Origin: an uncultured Oscillospiraceae bacterium
GTDB taxonomy: Bacteria > Bacillota > Clostridia > Oscillospirales > Ruminococcaceae
Length of the DNA stretch: 64,000 nt
Assembly (NCBI GenBank): GCA_900542145.1
Contig: UQMF01000006.1
Coordinates: forward strand, 62,001-126,000
Direction: 5' to 3'
Shown here: piece after piece, positions 61,632 to 64,000 of the stretch
Layout of the letters: every line of letters starts with the position of its first letter
Position numbering within the stretch: position 1 is the stretch's first letter
Made by a program: the position numbers and the translations under genes
The notes under the pieces: generated by a model
Told to the model about the DNA's origin: nothing
What the model saw: only the letters and a program-made list of their open reading frames with translations
Databases searched by the model: none

Positions 61632-63008
61632 ATGGCTTTCGAGGGACTTTCTGGCAAGCTCAACAGCGTTTTCGGCAAACTCAAGGGACGCGGCAAGCTT
61701 AACGAAAAGGACATCAAGGACGCTATGCGCGAGGTGCGCATGGCACTCCTGGACGCAGACGTAAACTACAAGGTCGCGAAGGACTTTGTTGCCAGGGTCA
61801 GCGAAAAGGCAGTCGGCGAAAAGGTCATGGAAAGCCTTACTCCGGCGCAGCAGGTCATCGACATAGTTCACCGCGAACTCATTGAACTGATGGGCAACAC
61901 CACGGCGAAGCTGAACTTCCCGTCAAAGCCCCCCTGCGTTATCATGATGTGCGGCTTACAGGGCGCCGGCAAGACCACCCACTGCGCGAAGCTTGCAAAG
62001 CACCTCATCGCGCAGAACCGCCGTCCGCTGCTGGTTGCCTGCGACATCTACAGACCTGCCGCTATCGACCAGCTGAAGATCGTCGGCGAAAAAGCGGGCG
62101 CTCACGTTTTCGAGATGGGTCAGACCGACCCCGTCAGGATCGCGAAAGAGGGCATAAAGTACGCCAAGGACAACGGATTCGACGTTGTGATGCTGGATAC
62201 CGCCGGCAGACTCCACATAGACGAAACGCTGATGGGCGAGTTAAAGAACATCAAGAGCGAGGTCAACCCGGACGAGATACTCCTGGTGGTGGATTCCATG
62301 ACCGGTCAGGACGCGGTGAACGTTGCGCAGAGCTTCAATGAAGCGCTCGACATCACCGGCGTTATCCTCACTAAGCTCGACGGCGATACCCGCGGCGGCG
62401 CCGCGCTGACAGTCCTCGCCATAACCGGAAAGCCGATAAAGTTTGCCGGAATAGGCGAAAAGCTGGACGACCTCGAGCCGTTCCACCCGGACAGAATGGC
62501 AAGCCGTATCCTCGGCATGGGCGATGTGCTCACCCTCATCGACAAGGCGAAATCCTCCATCGATGAGAAGGCGGCAGCCAAGACCATGCAGAAAATGCAG
62601 GAGAACAAGTTCGACCTCAACGACCTGTATGCGCAGTTCGAGCAGATCGAAAAGATGGGCAGCATTCAGTCCCTGCTGAAGATGATCCCCGGGGTTTCCG
62701 GAAAGATAAAGGAAGCGGACATCGACGAAAAGAAGATGCCGCGCACCAAGGCGATAATCTCCTCCATGACCGCGAAGGAGCGCGAGAAGCCCTCCATCAT
62801 CGACGCGAAGCGCAAGCGCCGCATCGCAGCCGGAAGCGGCACGAGAGTAGAGGACGTCAACCAGCTGCTGCGTCAGTTTGAACAGATGCAGAAAATGATG
62901 AAGCAGATGGGATTCGGCGGCAAGGGTAAGGGCAAGAAAATGCGAATTCCCATGAACATGATGAGGCAGATGGGCAACATGGGCGGTCCTGGCGGATTCC
63001 CGATGTAA
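61632..63008 (+). CDS. ffh: Signal recognition particle protein
   Basis: This SRP54-type GTPase of 458 residues has an N-terminal bundle, the GTPase G domain (GLQGAGKTT near 107; DTAGRLHIDE; TKLDGDTRGG) and a Met-rich M domain in the last 140 residues (MQKMMKQMGFGGKGKGK and a Met/Gly tail), which binds SRP RNA and signal peptides. Start at 61632 has GGCGGTGAG upstream. Confidence 0.97.
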   Translation: MAFEGLSGKLNSVFGKLKGRGKLNEKDIKDAMREVRMALLDADVNYKVAKDFVARVSEKAVGEKVMESLTPAQQVIDIVHRELIELMGNTTAKLNFPSKPPCVIMMCGLQGAGKTTHCAKLAKHLIAQNRRPLLVACDIYRPAAIDQLKIVGEKAGAHVFEMGQTDPVRIAKEGIKYAKDNGFDVVMLDTAGRLHIDETLMGELKNIKSEVNPDEILLVVDSMTGQDAVNVAQSFNEALDITGVILTKLDGDTRGGAALTVLAITGKPIKFAGIGEKLDDLEPFHPDRMASRILGMGDVLTLIDKAKSSIDEKAAAKTMQKMQENKFDLNDLYAQFEQIEKMGSIQSLLKMIPGVSGKIKEADIDEKKMPRTKAIISSMTAKEREKPSIIDAKRKRRIAAGSGTRVEDVNQLLRQFEQMQKMMKQMGFGGKGKGKKMRIPMNMMRQMGNMGGPGGFPM

Positions 63009-63019
63009 CAGGAGGCTGT

Positions 63020-63235
63020 ATGGCAATCTTAATAGGAATTGTCAGTATACTATTAGGCGCATTCAGCATTCTGATGAGTATTCGCGACTGCGAATGGTTC
63101 ATCGTTCCGAAAAGGCGCACCACACGATGGTTCTACGATCTCGTTGGCAGAAAGGGCATGAGGATATATTATATAGTTCTCGGCATAGTTATGATTGTTA
63201 TAGGACTTGGCGTTGCCCTGAACATACTTGAATAA
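63020..63235 (+). CDS. Small two-helix membrane protein, Imm17-like
   Basis: The 71-residue protein has two hydrophobic helices (about 3-22 and 49-70) linked by a basic loop (VPKRRTTRWFYDLVGRKG). The layout resembles Imm17-type immunity proteins, but this is a weak resemblance in a family of short hydrophobic proteins. AGGAGG lies upstream, 12 bases after ffh, so it is part of that operon. Confidence 0.55.
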   Translation: MAILIGIVSILLGAFSILMSIRDCEWFIVPKRRTTRWFYDLVGRKGMRIYYIVLGIVMIVIGLGVALNILE

Positions 63236-63303
63236 TGTCATCATTGCGGGCGACCGCATTGTATATTGCCAGCCAATTCAATCCTCATGGGATTTGACTT
63301 AAG

Positions 63304-63346
63304 AACACCGATTTTGACCGACAGCCGTTGATCGGCGGTGTTTTCC
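63304..63346 (+). terminator. Terminator before rpsP
   Basis: AACACCG and CGGTGTT pair (63304-63310 with 63336-63342) around an inner stem GACAG...; TTTT follows. Ends the ylxM-ffh transcript; the rest of the 63236-63464 spacer has AT-rich sequence feeding rpsP and no gene. Confidence 0.6.
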
Positions 63347-63464
63347 TGTTATCCCGGAAGTTTTTTGGAAGCAATAATAAAAAACAGCCCGAAAGGGCGC
63401 GAACTGATATGATTTCACTGTGTAATACACATGAATATATCAAGGCTGAAAGGAGAAAAATAAA

Positions 63465-63695
63465 ATGGCAGTTAAGATCAGACTCAGAAGAATGGGCGCA
63501 AAGAAGGCTCCCTTCTACCGTGTAGTTGTCGCTGATTCCCGTTACCCCAGAGATGGTCGTTTCATCGAGGAGATCGGCACCTATGATCCCACCAAGGAGC
63601 CGGCTCTCGTAAATATCGACACAGCTAAGGCTGACGAGTGGATCAAGAAGGGCGCACAGCCCACCGATACTGTTAAGAGACTTCTCAAGAAGTAA
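63465..63695 (+). CDS. rpsP: 30S ribosomal protein S16
   Basis: The 76-residue protein MAVKIRLRRMGAKKAPFYR...is the classic S16, with VVADSRYPRDGRFIEEIGTYDP. A strong AAAGGAGA lies upstream. It leads the usual rpsP-khpA-rimM-trmD order, of which khpA is next. Confidence 0.97.
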   Translation: MAVKIRLRRMGAKKAPFYRVVVADSRYPRDGRFIEEIGTYDPTKEPALVNIDTAKADEWIKKGAQPTDTVKRLLKK

Positions 63696-63788
63696 TCCTG
63701 ACAGAAGGTACGCGGGCATTTCTGCCCGTCAAGAAGATTATCGGGGCGATGTTTCACCGCCCCTTTATTCCCACAGGAGGGACGATAT

Positions 63789-64000
63789 ATGAAAAAACTT
63801 CTGATCACTATCGCTTCTGCCCTCGTTGAGGACAAGGACGCAGTTCAGGTCACCGTTGACGAGCCGGACGCCGAGGGAGTAGTGGTTTACCACCTTCACG
63901 TTGCCCAGGACGATATGGGCAGGGTCATCGGCAAGCAGGGCAGGATCGCAAAGGCGATCCGCACCGTGATGCGCGCCGGTGCTGTCAGAGCGGATGAGAA
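63789..64000 (+). CDS. khpA: KH-domain protein KhpA, cut by window end
   Basis: About 70 codons are visible: MKKLLITIASALVEDKDAVQ, then a KH signature MGRVIGKQGRIAKAIRTVMR. The gene continues past 64000. KhpA pairs with Jag/KhpB. AGGAGGG lies upstream of the ATG at 63789. Confidence 0.93.
   Translation, partial: MKKLLITIASALVEDKDAVQVTVDEPDAEGVVVYHLHVAQDDMGRVIGKQGRIAKAIRTVMRAGAVRADE

Noticed and set aside
63388..63405. GCCC GAAA GGGC hairpin upstream of rpsP
   Set aside because: It is a short stem with no T-run or known motif; it may be a leader structure, but nothing supports a specific function.

Overview
The window looks like chromosome of a spore-forming, Gram-positive gut-type Clostridia, most probably an Oscillospiraceae/Ruminococcus relative. 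The reasons are the moderately high GC, strong AGGAGG-type ribosome binding sites, TTGACA-17-TATAAT promoters, spoVAC-D-E sporulation genes, the rpmH-rnpA-yidD-yidC-jag and ylxM-ffh-rpsP-khpA clusters, and several small families (DUF6062, DUF6514-like, ComFB, HAAS/DUF4097) common in that group. Most of the window is ordinary core genome. No rRNA, tRNA, CRISPR array, prophage or transposase gene was seen.

Layout. 0-7 kb: end of a DUF58 gene, small membrane proteins, a CPBP protease, a shikimate-kinase-like protein, tsaD, a DUF6062 protein and an 8-oxoguanine glycosylase. 6.5-10.3 kb: two zinc-ribbon membrane proteins, the second carrying about 16 copies of a 30-bp in-frame repeat. 10.5-19.6 kb (minus strand): purB, recJ, relA/spoT, an MBL hydrolase, pncB and an unknown protein. 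20-23.3 kb: a PadR-controlled operon (PadR, HAAS membrane protein, two DUF4097 proteins) behind a promoter with a duplicated 24-bp operator-like repeat. 23.4-30.5 kb: a nicotinamidase-like hydrolase, glmU, a bacterial-PH protein, a PLP decarboxylase and two SurA/parvulin-like lipoproteins. 30.7-36.2 kb: a BMP lipoprotein, a BofC-like protein, uvrC-rsmD-coaD and a coiled-coil protein. 36.4-43.7 kb (minus): polysaccharide deacetylase, leuS, an alpha/beta hydrolase and a large sensor/EAL c-di-GMP phosphodiesterase. 44-47.1 kb: a cytoplasmic GH13 enzyme and a DUF4956-VTC pair. 47.3-51 kb: rpmH-rnpA-yidD-yidC-jag. 51-53.3 kb: ComFB and spoVAC-AD-AEb. 53.7-61 kb: ppdK and the potABCD polyamine transporter. 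61-64 kb: ylxM-ffh, a small membrane protein, rpsP and khpA (cut by the window end).

The least-explained signals are short non-coding repeat elements at gene ends. Two elements with TAATTCGGAAT-type ends lie at 45.4 kb and 58.7 kb; the second carries a four-helix-bundle (S23/IVS-type) gene and splits potB from potC. A 174-bp terminal-inverted-repeat element lies at the coaD stop, a 151-bp one after the coiled-coil gene, and a 96-bp tandem array directly after spoVAE. In four cases the stop codon of the upstream gene lies in or on the element boundary, suggesting that these elements insert at, and replace, gene termini. Nothing here can be declared new without database searches; the cassette carrying the four-helix-bundle gene is the best candidate for a little-described system.
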